Positions 8,332 through 18,936 of a stretch of 64,000 nt of DNA are shown here, piece after piece. Positions within the stretch are counted from its first letter, which is position 1. Each line of letters begins with the position of its first letter. The DNA comes from Blastococcus sp. CT_GayMR19. GTDB lineage: Bacteria; Actinomycetota; Actinomycetes; Mycobacteriales; Geodermatophilaceae. A program made the position numbers and the translations under genes. The DNA lies in contig NZ_SPQL01000004.1 of assembly GCF_004570385.1 (NCBI RefSeq), forward strand, positions 124,001 through 188,000, read 5' to 3'. Below the pieces are notes generated by a model. That model was not told the DNA's origin. It was given only the letters and a program-made list of their open reading frames with translations, and searched no databases.

Positions 8332-8739
8332 ATGACGCACTCGCACCACAACCTGCTCGGCGAGCCGCCCCCCACCCTGCTCCCCGGTTCTCCCGCGGCC
8401 GACGAGGCGCTGGCCGCGGGGACCGACCCGGCGGAGGTCGCGGCGGCGCACCCGACGGTGAGCGCGGCCTGGGCGGCACTGGCCGAGAACGCGCTGGAGG
8501 GCGGCCGGACCATCGAGGCCTACGCCTACGCCCGGACCGGCTACCACCGCGGCCTGGACGCGCTGCGCCGCAACGGCTGGAAGGGCTTCGGCCCGGTGCC
8601 GTGGTCGCACGCGCCCAACCGCGGCTTCCTGCGCTGTGTCACCGAGCTCGCGAAGGCGGCCGAGAGGATCGGCGAGGTCGACGAGCAGGAACGCTGCACC
8701 CAGCTGCTGCGCGACTGCGACCCGACGCTCGCCGCCTGA
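8332..8739 (+). CDS. DUF3151 family protein
   Basis: 135 residues, starting two bases after the fba stop, so translationally linked to it. The composition is Ala-rich and helical. The central block (ENALEGGRTIEAYAYARTGY, then LRRNGWKGFGPVPWSH and NRGFLRCVTEL) is what I recall as the hallmark of actinobacterial DUF3151 proteins that accompany aldolase genes. No catalytic motif is evident. The constant link to fba suggests a role tied to central carbon metabolism, but that is inference. Confidence 0.82.
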   Translation: MTHSHHNLLGEPPPTLLPGSPAADEALAAGTDPAEVAAAHPTVSAAWAALAENALEGGRTIEAYAYARTGYHRGLDALRRNGWKGFGPVPWSHAPNRGFLRCVTELAKAAERIGEVDEQERCTQLLRDCDPTLAA

Positions 8740-8820
8740 CGTTTCGCCACGGTCCGTGATGATCATTACTGACCGTGAACGGTGCCAGTCCGGTGCCGTG
8801 CGATGTCGGGAGGGCAGGTC

Positions 8821-8970
8821 ATGGACGCTGCGACGCTTCTATGGATTCTCGCGGTCATCCTCGTTGTTGCCGGGATCTTCGCGATCTTCCGAGGGCAGAT
8901 GCTCTGGGGGATCGTCCTGATCATCGTGGGCCTGCTCGTCGGCCCCGGCGGGGTGAGCATCTTCACCTGA
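8821..8970 (+). CDS. Small GPGG-motif membrane protein
   Basis: 49 residues from ATG 8821, chosen because gggagggcagg stands just upstream; an in-frame ATG 8782 would add 13 unlike residues. Two hydrophobic helices (WILAVILVVAGIFAIF and WGIVLIIVGLLV) are joined by a short RGQML turn, and the tail is GPGGVSIFT. This pattern fits the actinobacterial family of tiny GPGG-motif membrane proteins of unknown role. A strong hairpin follows 4 bases later. Confidence 0.75.
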   Translation: MDAATLLWILAVILVVAGIFAIFRGQMLWGIVLIIVGLLVGPGGVSIFT

Positions 8971-8974
8971 CGGG

Positions 8975-9011
8975 CCCGGGCAGCGTTCCACTCCGTGGAG
9001 CGCTGCCCGGG
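8975..9011. terminator. Bidirectional hairpin terminator
   Basis: A 16-bp stem with one G-U pair (8975-8990 with 8996-9011) and a 5-base loop lie between convergent genes ending at 8970 (+) and 9016 (-), so it can serve both. Confidence 0.85.
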
Positions 9012-9015
9012 TGCC

Positions 9016-11014
<1,999 letters not shown>

Positions 11015-11019
11015 TTCTT

Positions 11020-11061
11020 GTCACGGCGAGTGGGCCCCGGAGGGGTCCGGGCAGCCGTGAC
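11020..11061. terminator. Two-tier hairpin between purA and the phosphodiesterase gene
   Basis: An outer 8-bp stem (11020-11027 with 11054-11061) encloses an inner 7-bp GC hairpin around 11032-11048. It separates convergent genes and can act in both directions. Confidence 0.7.
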
Positions 11062-11069
11062 GCAGCGGC

Positions 11070-12134
11070 TCAACGAGGCTTGGGGACGGCACCTGGCCGC
11101 CGTGCGGTCCGGAGGACCGCAGTGTCAGAGAGCTCGGCGACGGCGCGGACGGCGTACTCGGGTGAGTCGGTGATCAGGCCGTCGACGCCCAGCGCGAGCA
11201 GCTGGCGGGCCTCACCGAGGGCGTCGCCGAGCCCGCTGGGAGCCTTCCCGCGGCGCAGGTGCGCCGGCAGGAACGCGTTCTCCGCGCGCAGGGTCCAGCA
11301 GAAGACGGCGAGCGCCGCACGGTGGGCCTCCTGGACGAGGTCGGACGTGCCGGTGTTCGCCTGCCCGTCCTTCCCGACGATGCGGTCACGGCTCGGGCCC
11401 ACGGCCTGGGCGTAGGTGGAGATCTCCCGCAGGCCGGACGGCGTCACCATGAGGTCGCCCGCGGCGAAGTCGTTGACGAGCTGAACCATCTGCGGCCCGT
11501 TCGCACCGAGGCGGGCGCGCAGGTCGCGCAGCACCGCCGGCTCGAACGACTGCAGCAGGACCGTGCCCTGCGCGTCGTCCGCACCCAGCCGGCGCAGTTC
11601 CGCGCTGACCAGTTCGGCCATCGGCAGCCCGTGGTCGGTCGACCAGGCGGCGTGCTTGAGCTCGGCCAGCACGCGCACCTGCCGCTGAGCCGTGGACCGG
11701 GTGCGCGCCAGATCGATCACCTCGGCGAGGGTGAGGATGCCGAAGTGGCCGTCGTAGGCGGTGTTCAGGGGCCGGAGCTCGGGCATGCGCTCGATCGCGC
11801 GCAGCGTGCGCAGCTCCGGATAGGTGAAGTCCTCGGCGAACCAGCCGGTCGACGGCGTGTCGTCGACCAGCTTGGTGGTGCGGCGGCCGGCGAACTCGGG
11901 TCGGGTGGCGACATCGGTGGACCAGGAGAGCTCGCTCTCGTGGCGGACGACCAGGACGCCGTCGCGGCTGATCACCACGTCGGGCTCGATCAGCTCCGCC
12001 CCGAGGTCGATGGCCAGCTCGTAGCTGGCCGCCGTGTGCTCCGGCCGGTAGGCCGGTGCCCCGCGGTGCCCGATGACGACGGGCAGGGAAGGGCGGGTCG
12101 CTGGTCGCGTCGCCAGCGACTCGGTCGCGTGCAT
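11070..12134 (-). CDS. Glycerophosphodiester phosphodiesterase family protein
   Basis: 354 residues from ATG 12134. The fold signature is clear: VIGHRGAPAYRPEHT (about 18-32, catalytic His-Arg and Glu), then LIEPDVVISRDGVLVVRHE with the metal-binding Glu/Asp and second His, and a C-terminal GVDGLITDSPE strand. The family hydrolyses glycerophosphodiesters to glycerol-3-phosphate and an alcohol. No obvious signal peptide is present from this start; longer in-frame starts up to 12239 do not give one either. A tandem GTTCGCY motif upstream may place it under phosphate control. Confidence 0.88.
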   Translation of the reverse strand: MHATESLATRPATRPSLPVVIGHRGAPAYRPEHTAASYELAIDLGAELIEPDVVISRDGVLVVRHESELSWSTDVATRPEFAGRRTTKLVDDTPSTGWFAEDFTYPELRTLRAIERMPELRPLNTAYDGHFGILTLAEVIDLARTRSTAQRQVRVLAELKHAAWSTDHGLPMAELVSAELRRLGADDAQGTVLLQSFEPAVLRDLRARLGANGPQMVQLVNDFAAGDLMVTPSGLREISTYAQAVGPSRDRIVGKDGQANTGTSDLVQEAHRAALAVFCWTLRAENAFLPAHLRRGKAPSGLGDALGEARQLLALGVDGLITDSPEYAVRAVAELSDTAVLRTARRPGAVPKPR

Positions 12135-12167
12135 GTCCCTCACAACACATGTTTCGGATGTCCGGAC

Positions 12168-12184
12168 GGCGAACTGAAGCGAAC
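12168..12184 (-). promoter_or_regulatory. Pho-box-like direct repeat upstream of phosphodiesterase
   Basis: Read on the minus strand the site is GTTCGCTTCAGTTCGCC: two GTTCGC(T/C) heptamers 10 bases apart, 34-50 bases upstream of the ATG. This resembles the tandem GTTCAYC repeats bound by actinobacterial PhoP/RegX3-type regulators. Binding is inferred. Confidence 0.4.
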
Positions 12185-12230
12185 GAGTCGCCCACAATTC
12201 GGAAGACACAACGCTGACCAGCCCGGCACC

Positions 12231-13274
12231 ATGCGTCACGTGACCGATCTCTCAGCACTGGGCTGGACGGCCGAACGGCTGGCCGAACTGCCGCCGGACA
12301 GCGCCCCCGCGCGGGTGTCGCGCGTGGACAGGGGCCGGTTGCGCGTGCTCGGCGCCTGCGGCGAGACCCGCGTCCATCCCGCCGCGGTGCTCTACGACGA
12401 GGCCGGCACGGGCGGTCCGGCGGTCGGTGACTGGGTGGCGGTGCGGGGCGAGCTCGCGGTCGCCGTCCTCCCTCGAAGGAGTGCCTTCGTCCGCTCGGTG
12501 GCGGGCCGGACGTCGGCCGCGCAGGTCGTGGCGGCCAATCTCGACGTCGTCCTGGTCGTCGACGCGCTCGTCGGCGAGACCCGCCTGCGGCGCGTGGAGC
12601 GCTATCTCGCGGTGGCCTGGGGCAGCGGTGCGACGCCGGTCGTCGTCCTCACCAAGGCCGACCTGTGCGACGACGTCCCCGCGGCCGTGGCGGAGGTGGC
12701 GGAGGACGCGCTCGGGGTCGCGGTCCTCCCGGTCAGCTCGGTCACCGGTGCGGGCCTCGACGCCGTCCGCGCCCTGCTCGGGCCCGGCAGCACGGGCGCC
12801 ATGGTCGGCCCGTCCGGCGTCGGCAAGTCCAGCCTGGCCAACGCCCTGGCCGGGCGGACCCTGGCCGAGACGCGGGAGATCCGCGAGAGCGACGGCCGGG
12901 GCCGGCACACCACCACCGCGCGCGAGCTGCACCTGCTGCCCGGCGGCGGAATGCTCGTGGACACGCCGGGGATGCGGGAACTCGGCCTCTACGACGACGC
13001 CGAGGGCGTCGACACCGCCTATGCCGACGTCGCCTCGCTCGCCGCGGAGTGCCGGTTCCGGGACTGCGGGCACCGCTCCGAACCAGGCTGCGCCGTCGCT
13101 GCCGCCCTGGACGACGGCTCGCTGGACCCGGGCCGCTATCGCGCCTGGCGCAAGCTGCAGGCGGAGGCGCACCGGCAGCTGCTCCGGGTCGACGCCCGGG
13201 CCCGGGCGCAGGAGCGCGCGCGGCTGCGCACCTTCTCCCGCGCGCTGCGGGAGCAGCCCAACCGTCCGCGCTGA
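12231..13274 (+). CDS. rsgA: Ribosome small subunit-dependent GTPase A
   Basis: 347 residues. It is a circularly permuted GTPase that checks late 30S subunit maturation. The motifs come in the permuted order G4 (VLTKADL, about 139), G1 (GPSGVGKSS, about 193) and G3 (VDTPGMRE, about 243). An N-terminal OB-like domain precedes them, and a C-terminal zinc-binding CRFRDCGHRSEPGC (about 274-287) follows. The His of the usual Cys-His-Cys-Cys set is present. ATG 12231 gives the N-terminus; GTG 12240, three codons later, is equally possible. It is divergent from the phosphodiesterase gene and 25 bases before purD. Confidence 0.92.
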   Translation: MRHVTDLSALGWTAERLAELPPDSAPARVSRVDRGRLRVLGACGETRVHPAAVLYDEAGTGGPAVGDWVAVRGELAVAVLPRRSAFVRSVAGRTSAAQVVAANLDVVLVVDALVGETRLRRVERYLAVAWGSGATPVVVLTKADLCDDVPAAVAEVAEDALGVAVLPVSSVTGAGLDAVRALLGPGSTGAMVGPSGVGKSSLANALAGRTLAETREIRESDGRGRHTTTARELHLLPGGGMLVDTPGMRELGLYDDAEGVDTAYADVASLAAECRFRDCGHRSEPGCAVAAALDDGSLDPGRYRAWRKLQAEAHRQLLRVDARARAQERARLRTFSRALREQPNRPR

Positions 13275-13287
13275 CCCGGGCCCTGGG

Positions 13288-13293
13288 TAGTTT
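13288..13293 (+). promoter_or_regulatory. -10 box (TAGTTT) for leaderless purD
   Basis: TAGTTT stands 6 bases before GTG 13300 in the short gap after rsgA, so purD has its own promoter and probably no 5' leader. Confidence 0.65.
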
Positions 13294-13299
13294 CGCCCC

Positions 13300-14571
13300 G
13301 TGCGCGTGGTCGTGATCGGTTCCGGTGCCCGGGAGCACGCCCTGTGCGTGGCGCTCTCCTCCGACCCCGCGGTGAGCGCGCTGGCCTGCGCACCCGGCAA
13401 CGCGGGCACCCGCTCGGTCGCGGAACCGCTGCCGGTCGACGTCACCGATCCCGACGCGATCGCCGCCCTGGCGGTGACCTGGCGCGCCGACCTCGTCGTC
13501 GTCGGGCCGGAGGTGCCGCTCGTCGCGGGCGCCGCCGACGCCGTCCGGGACGCCGGGATCGCCTGCTTTGGCCCGTCGGCCGAGGCGGCCCAGCTCGAGG
13601 GCAGCAAGTCCTTCGCCAAGCACGTGATGACCGCGGCAGGAGTGCCGACGGCCCGGGCCTGGCCGGTGGGCGGGCCGGCGGAGCTGGAGACCGCGCTGGA
13701 CGAGGTGGCCCAGCTCGACCCCGGCGCCCCGTACGTCGTCAAGGACGACGGGCTGGCCGCGGGCAAGGGCGTGATCGTCACGACCGACCGCGACGCCGCG
13801 GTGGCCCACGGCCGCGCGGTCCTCGACGCCGGCGGAGCGGTGCTGATCGAGGAGTACCTGGACGGCCCCGAGGTCTCGCTGTTCGCGCTGTCGGACGGTA
13901 CGACCGTCCTGCCGCTCGTCCCCGCGCAGGACTTCAAGCGCCGGGACGACGGCGACGCCGGGCCCAACACCGGCGGCATGGGGGCCTACGCGCCCCTGCC
14001 CTGGGCGCCGCCGGGACTGGTGGACGAGGTGCTGGCCACCGTCCTGCAGCCGACGGTCGACGAGATGGCGCGGCGTGGCGAGCCGTTCAGCGGCCTGCTC
14101 TACGCGGGGCTCGCGCTGACCTCCCGAGGCCTCCGGGTGGTGGAGTTCAACGCCCGCTTCGGCGATCCGGAGACCCAGGTCGTGCTGCCTCTGCTGGAGA
14201 CCCCGCTGGCCGGACTGCTGCACGCGGCGGCGACCGGCACGCTGGCCGACGTCCCCCCGCTGCGCTGGCGGGAGGGTTCGGCCGTGACCGTCGTCGTCGC
14301 CGCTCCCGGCTACCCGGAGGCCCCGCGCACCGGGGGACCCGTGACCGGCGCCGACGGCGACGGCATCCTGCACGCCGGCACCTCGCTGGCACCCGACGGG
14401 TCGGTGGTGGCGGCCGGCGGCCGGGTCCTGGCCGTGACCGCGGTCGGACCCGACCTCGCTGCGGCCCGGCAGGCTGCCTACGAACGGGTGGCGGGCGTCC
14501 GGCTCGCCGGCGCGCACTGGCGCACCGACATCGCGCTCGCTGCCGTCGAGGGGCGGATCACCGTCGGCTGA
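13300..14571 (+). CDS. purD: Phosphoribosylamine-glycine ligase
   Basis: 423 residues from GTG 13300. It joins glycine to 5-phosphoribosylamine with ATP, giving GAR (second step of purine synthesis). The N-terminus VVVIGSGAREHAL is typical. The ATP-grasp core follows with YVVKDDGLAAGKGV (about 145-158), the family signature RFGDPETQ (about 286-293), GPNTGGMGAYAP and a C-terminal GARS domain. The gene ends only two bases before the convergent 14574 gene, so there is no space for a separate terminator. Confidence 0.96.
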   Translation: MRVVVIGSGAREHALCVALSSDPAVSALACAPGNAGTRSVAEPLPVDVTDPDAIAALAVTWRADLVVVGPEVPLVAGAADAVRDAGIACFGPSAEAAQLEGSKSFAKHVMTAAGVPTARAWPVGGPAELETALDEVAQLDPGAPYVVKDDGLAAGKGVIVTTDRDAAVAHGRAVLDAGGAVLIEEYLDGPEVSLFALSDGTTVLPLVPAQDFKRRDDGDAGPNTGGMGAYAPLPWAPPGLVDEVLATVLQPTVDEMARRGEPFSGLLYAGLALTSRGLRVVEFNARFGDPETQVVLPLLETPLAGLLHAAATGTLADVPPLRWREGSAVTVVVAAPGYPEAPRTGGPVTGADGDGILHAGTSLAPDGSVVAAGGRVLAVTAVGPDLAAARQAAYERVAGVRLAGAHWRTDIALAAVEGRITVG

Positions 14572-14573
14572 GT

Positions 14574-15113
14574 TCAGGGGGGCGGGCTGCCCCAGCCGCC
14601 GTGGCTGCCACCGTGCTGCGCGGCCAGCGCGAGCAGCTGCTGCTGGTCGACCGCGAACGCGGCCGACAGGGGCAGGTCGGCCGTGCGAACGGCGACCTGC
14701 CAGCGGACCGTCCCGTCGTCGTAGGCCCGGCCGTCGACGGGGACCGGGGCCGCCGGCGTCCCGCCCCGCGCGCGAACGGCCTCGACGAAGGCCCGGGCAG
14801 GAGCCTCCGCGGCGAACCCGAAGTACTGGTCGACCTCACCGGTGTCGGGCGCCGGCGGCTCGGCGTACTCACCGAGCACGTACCGGAGCCGCTGGTTGAG
14901 GGTCGCCAGCGCCACCCGTAGCTCGGCCGGCCCGGCACCGGGTCCGACGAGGTCTGCGCCGCGCAGGTGGCCGTTCAGGTGGTCGATCACGTGCCGGTCC
15001 AGGTCACCGGCGATCAGCTGGCCCTCGAGCACGGCCAGCACCCCGATCAGCGCGGCGGCATCCTGACGGCCGAGCGGATGGGGGACCGCGCCGTCCTCGC
15101 TCACGCTCGGCAC
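14574..15113 (-). CDS. Hypothetical protein downstream of AI-2E exporter
   Basis: 179 residues from GTG 15113, which directly follows the TGA of the upstream exporter gene, so the two are translationally linked. The protein is soluble, with an N-terminal helical part (AAALIGVLAVLEGQLIAGDL), a middle stretch with conserved-looking tryptophan and tyrosine (YDDGTVRWQVAVRT), and a Gly/Pro tail. No motif for an enzyme or DNA-binding domain is visible. I do not recognise the family. Confidence 0.6.
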   Translation of the reverse strand: MPSVSEDGAVPHPLGRQDAAALIGVLAVLEGQLIAGDLDRHVIDHLNGHLRGADLVGPGAGPAELRVALATLNQRLRYVLGEYAEPPAPDTGEVDQYFGFAAEAPARAFVEAVRARGGTPAAPVPVDGRAYDDGTVRWQVAVRTADLPLSAAFAVDQQQLLALAAQHGGSHGGWGSPPP

Positions 15114-16583
15114 TCAGCTCGCGGTGACCGCGGGCCTGGCCCGCTCGGGCCGGGGTTCCGGCGGACGCGGCCCGTCGTGGCGGCGGCTGAGGTAGGTGCC
15201 GGCGACGTTCACGCAGGCGACCGTCGGGACGGCGATCAGCGCCCCGAAGATCCCGGCGATGAGCAGGCCCGCCGCGATCGCCAGCACGATAGCCAGCGGG
15301 TGCACGCGCACGGCGCGGCCGAGCAGCAGCGGCTGGAGGATGTGTCCCTCGACCTGCATGACCAGCACGACCACGGCGAAGGCGATGAGCGCCGTGATCG
15401 GCCCCTCGGAGACGAGGGCGACCAGCACGGCCACCGTCCCGGCCAGGAACGAGCCGATGATCGGGATGAACGCCCCGAGGAAGACCAGCGCGGCCAGCGG
15501 GATGACCAGGGGCACGGAGAGGACCGCCAGGCCGATGCCGATGCCGATCGCGTCGACCAGCGCGACGGCCGCGGTCGCCCGGACGTAGGAGATCAGCGTG
15601 CGCCACGAGCGCCGGGCCGCCTCGTCGATGTAGGCGCGTGCGTCGTCCGGGAACAGGCCGACGATCCACAGCCAGATGGACCGGCCGTCCTTGAGGAAGA
15701 AGAAGAGCGTGAACAGCGCCAGCACGATGCCGGTGAACACCTCGCCGACGGTGGCGGCCGTGGTGAGGGCGCCCGACGCGATGGTGTCCTGGTTGTTCAC
15801 CAGGGTCTCCTGCAGCTGGGCGACGGCGTCCTCGAGCTGTCCGCGGGTGATCGGGAAGGTGCGGACGACGAATGTCTGGACCTGGCCGATGCCCTCGCTG
15901 ACCTGGGTGGCCAGGTCGGCGAAGCCCGCGGTGAACCGCTCGACGACCAGGGTGATGATCCCGGAGACGACGCCCAGCCCGACGATCAGCATCGCGACCG
16001 CGGCCAGCGACCGCGGCCAGCCGTGCCGCATCAGCCAGGCCGCGCCGGGCTGCAGGAGTGCCGCCAGGAGCAGTGCCACGATGACCGGGACGACGACCAC
16101 CGCCACGTAGGCCGCGGCGTAGAGGAGCACGTAGAAGCCGGCGATCACCACGATCAGCCGCCACGACCACGCGGCCGCCGTCCGCAGACCGTTGGGGACG
16201 CCCTCCTCGGCGGGGGACCTGCGGTCGGCGGGCGCCATCAGCCGGCGCGAGCGCTCCGCGGGGCGATGGGGGCGTCCGCCCCGGGGCGGGCCGCTGACCC
16301 CACCGGCCGCGACGGCGCCGTCGATGTCAGGAGCGCCGGGCTCGGGGCTGCCGAGCGGTGGCCGCGCGGAACCGGCGTCGTCCCCGGGTTCGGCGTCCCC
16401 TCGTCCGTCGTCCCCGTCCTGGTCGGGGACGACGACGAAGTCGATCGGCTCCGCGCGGTAGACGTCCTCGTGGGTGAGGAGCGCGTGGTCGTCCTGCTCC
16501 GGCCAGCCGTGCGGGTCGTGCTCCCGGGCCGCCCGGATGCGCTCGCGGGCCCGTGCCGCGAGGTCGCTCGCGCGTCGCAGCAT
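15114..16583 (-). CDS. AI-2E family transporter (PerM/YdiK type)
   Basis: 489 residues from ATG 16583, with GGAGG seven bases upstream. An unusual charged and Pro/Gly-rich N-terminal tail of about 130 residues precedes the membrane domain. Eight hydrophobic segments follow, with a large extracytoplasmic part between segments 3 and 4 (about 215-270) rich in Gln/Thr, as is usual for this family. The motifs LGAFIPIIGSFLAGTVAVLVAL and LQPLLLGRAVRVHPLAIV in the C-terminal half are diagnostic. The family exports autoinducer-2 or acts as Na+/H+ antiporters; the substrate cannot be told here. Confidence 0.88.
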   Translation of the reverse strand: MLRRASDLAARARERIRAAREHDPHGWPEQDDHALLTHEDVYRAEPIDFVVVPDQDGDDGRGDAEPGDDAGSARPPLGSPEPGAPDIDGAVAAGGVSGPPRGGRPHRPAERSRRLMAPADRRSPAEEGVPNGLRTAAAWSWRLIVVIAGFYVLLYAAAYVAVVVVPVIVALLLAALLQPGAAWLMRHGWPRSLAAVAMLIVGLGVVSGIITLVVERFTAGFADLATQVSEGIGQVQTFVVRTFPITRGQLEDAVAQLQETLVNNQDTIASGALTTAATVGEVFTGIVLALFTLFFFLKDGRSIWLWIVGLFPDDARAYIDEAARRSWRTLISYVRATAAVALVDAIGIGIGLAVLSVPLVIPLAALVFLGAFIPIIGSFLAGTVAVLVALVSEGPITALIAFAVVVLVMQVEGHILQPLLLGRAVRVHPLAIVLAIAAGLLIAGIFGALIAVPTVACVNVAGTYLSRRHDGPRPPEPRPERARPAVTAS

Positions 16584-16687
16584 CACGCACCCTCCTGCGG
16601 GCCCCGGGGGTCGTCCATGATCACGCTAGCCCTGCGGGAGGATGTCCTCGTGGTGCGACGAGCTGAGCTGCGGCAGGCGATACCCCA

Positions 16688-17995
16688 ATGATCGAGCGCT
16701 ACACGCTCCCGGAGATGGGGCGGGTCTGGAGCGACCAGCACAAGTACGCGCTCTGGTGCCGCGTCGAGACGCTCGTGCTGGAGGCGCACGCCGCGGCGGG
16801 GCGGGTGCCGGCCGACGTCGTCGAGCCGGTGCGCAACGCGCCGCCGCCGACCCCCGAGCGCGTCGCGGAGATCGAGGAGACGACGCAGCACGACGTCATC
16901 GCCTTCCTGACCGCCTGGGCCGACAACACCTCGCCGCGGTCGGCGGCGGCCTACGTGCACCACGGCATGACGTCGTCGGACCTGCTGGACACCGCGCTCG
17001 CCGTCCAGCTCACCGACGCCACCGACGTGCTGCTGGCCAAGGCGGACCGGCTGGTCGCCGCGCTGCGCGACCACGGGCTCGCCCACCGGGACACGATCAA
17101 GGTGGGCCGCACGCACGGCGTGCACGCCGAGCCGGACGTGTGGGGACATCGCGTCGCCGACCTCGCCTTCGCGATGGCCCGGTCCCGGGACCGGCTGCGG
17201 GAGGCGCGCTCGCGCGTCGGTGTGGTGGCGATCTCCGGCGCCGTCGGCACGTACTCGCTGATCGACCCGTCGGTCGAGGTGTTCGTCGCCGAGGCACTGG
17301 ACCTGCAGCCGGCGGACGCCTCCACGCAGGTGGTGCTGCGCGACTCGATCAGCGAGTGGGTCTCGGCGCTGGCGATCATCGCGACCGTCTGCGAGGCGAT
17401 CGCCCTCGAGGTGCGGCACGGCCAGCGGACCGAGGTGCGCGAGCTGTCGGAGGCGTTCGGATCGGGCCAGAAGGGCTCGAGCGCGATGCCGCACAAGAAG
17501 AACCCGATCCGCTCCGAGCGCATCGCCGGGCTGGCGCGGGTGGTGCGGGCGGCGATCGTGCCGGTCATGGAGGGCATCCCGCTCTGGCACGAGCGCGACA
17601 TCTCGCACTCGTCCACCGAGCGGGTCTTCCTGCCCGACGCCGCGATCACCACCGACTACCTGCTGCACCTGACCACGGGCCTGGTCGAGAACCTGGTCGT
17701 GGACGCCGCCCGCATGCGGGCCAACCTGGAGTCCACCGGCGGGCTGATCTACACGTCGTCGGTGCTGCTGGAGCTGGTCGAGGGCGGGTCCTCCCGGGAG
17801 GACGCGTACGCGCTGGTGCAGGCGGCGGCGATGGAGACCTGGAACTCGGGAACCCCCTTCCGGGAGACGCTGCGGAAGCGGGCGGCGGCCTCGTCGGTGG
17901 CCCTCGACGAGGCGCGGCTCGACGAGATCTGCCGGCCGGAGCAGTACGTGGCCAACCTCGGGCCGCTGTTCGACCGGCTGGCTGCGCTCACATGA
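16688..17995 (+). CDS. purB: Adenylosuccinate lyase
   Basis: 435 residues. It releases fumarate from SAICAR and from adenylosuccinate, so it serves both the IMP pathway and AMP formation. Fumarase/aspartase superfamily signatures are present: MTSSDLLDTAL (about 94), the KVGRTHGVHAEP block with catalytic His near 143, and the loop SGQKGSSAMPHKKNP (about 259-273) with catalytic Ser. Start ATG 16688 gives the usual MIERYTLPEM N-terminus. Its last four bases overlap purC (ATGA), so steps 8 and 7 of purine synthesis are coupled in one operon. Confidence 0.96.
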   Translation: MIERYTLPEMGRVWSDQHKYALWCRVETLVLEAHAAAGRVPADVVEPVRNAPPPTPERVAEIEETTQHDVIAFLTAWADNTSPRSAAAYVHHGMTSSDLLDTALAVQLTDATDVLLAKADRLVAALRDHGLAHRDTIKVGRTHGVHAEPDVWGHRVADLAFAMARSRDRLREARSRVGVVAISGAVGTYSLIDPSVEVFVAEALDLQPADASTQVVLRDSISEWVSALAIIATVCEAIALEVRHGQRTEVRELSEAFGSGQKGSSAMPHKKNPIRSERIAGLARVVRAAIVPVMEGIPLWHERDISHSSTERVFLPDAAITTDYLLHLTTGLVENLVVDAARMRANLESTGGLIYTSSVLLELVEGGSSREDAYALVQAAAMETWNSGTPFRETLRKRAAASSVALDEARLDEICRPEQYVANLGPLFDRLAALT

Positions 17996-18936
17996 GCGGA
18001 CAGGCGCGTGAGCATCGCAGTGAGCGCCAGAGGAGCGGAGCAAGCCGCGGGAGCGAACAGGTGGTGACGCTGGACCTGCCGCTGGTCGCGCGGGGCAAGG
18101 TGCGCGAGATCTACGATGTCTCTTCCCCCGCCGCCCCCGACCGGCTGCTGCTGGTGGCGTCGGACCGGATTTCCGCCTACGACCACGTCCTGCCGACGCC
18201 GATCCCCGACAAGGGCCGGGTGCTGACCCAGCTGTCGGTGTGGTGGTTCGAGCAGCTCGGCCCGGTGCTCGCGGAGCACGGGGCGTCGCACCACCTGATC
18301 TCGGCGTCGGACGTCCCCGCGCAGGTGGCCGGCCGCGCGATGCTGGTGCGGCGGCTGGAGATGCTGCCCGTGGAGTGCGTGGCCCGGGGGTACCTGGCCG
18401 GCTCGGGGACCGTGGAGTACTCGCGCACCGGCGCCATCCGCGACGTCCCCCTGCCGGCCGGCCTGACGGAGGGCTCGCAGCTCCCGTCGCCGGTGTTCAC
18501 GCCGTCGACGAAGGCGGAGGTGGGAGAGCACGACGAGGCGATCGACTTCGCCGCCGTCGTCACTGCCGTCGGGGCTGCGCGGGCTGCCGAGCTGCGGGAG
18601 CTGACGCTGGCGCTGTACTCGACGGCCGCGCGGATCGCCGCCGGGGCGGGCCTGATCCTGGCCGACACCAAGTTCGAGTTCGGCCTCGACGGCGCCGCTC
18701 TCGTGCTCGGCGACGAGGTGCTCACCCCCGACTCGTCTCGGTTCTGGCCGGCCGCGAGCTGGTCGCCCGGTTCCGTCCAGCCGTCCTACGACAAGCAGTA
18801 CGTGCGCGACTGGCTGACGTCGTCCGGCTGGGACCGCGTCTCGCCGCCGCCCGAGCTGCCGGCCGACGTGGTCGCCGCCACCCGCGAGCGCTACGTGACC
18901 GCGTACGAGCAGCTCACCGGGCAGGAGTTCGTCTGA
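17992..18936 (+). CDS. purC: SAICAR synthetase
   Basis: 314 residues from ATG 17992, overlapping the purB stop. It forms SAICAR from CAIR, aspartate and ATP. Motifs are GKVREIYDV (glycine-rich strand, near residue 35), ASDRISAYD (about 52), ECVARGYLAGSG (about 130-141), PSTKAEVGEHDE (about 174) and ILADTKFEFG (about 223). The first 23 residues (Arg/Ser/Glu-rich) match no PurC I know and are encoded by a repeat-like GC-skewed stretch. The mature-looking protein begins at VVTLDLPLVARGK, where GTG 18061/18064 could be the true start. The ORF is otherwise normal. Confidence 0.95.
   Translation: MSGQAREHRSERQRSGASRGSEQVVTLDLPLVARGKVREIYDVSSPAAPDRLLLVASDRISAYDHVLPTPIPDKGRVLTQLSVWWFEQLGPVLAEHGASHHLISASDVPAQVAGRAMLVRRLEMLPVECVARGYLAGSGTVEYSRTGAIRDVPLPAGLTEGSQLPSPVFTPSTKAEVGEHDEAIDFAAVVTAVGAARAAELRELTLALYSTAARIAAGAGLILADTKFEFGLDGAALVLGDEVLTPDSSRFWPAASWSPGSVQPSYDKQYVRDWLTSSGWDRVSPPPELPADVVAATRERYVTAYEQLTGQEFV
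18003..18060 (+). repeat. GAGCG-rich REP-like stretch at the purB/purC junction
   Basis: The stretch is made of imperfect copies of (a)gagcg(c/g) and gagca, for example gagcatcgcagtgagcgcc and ggagcggagcaagccg. It resembles the extragenic gcagcgagcg-type repeats seen between genes in some actinobacteria. Only one copy was noticed in this window. Confidence 0.45.
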
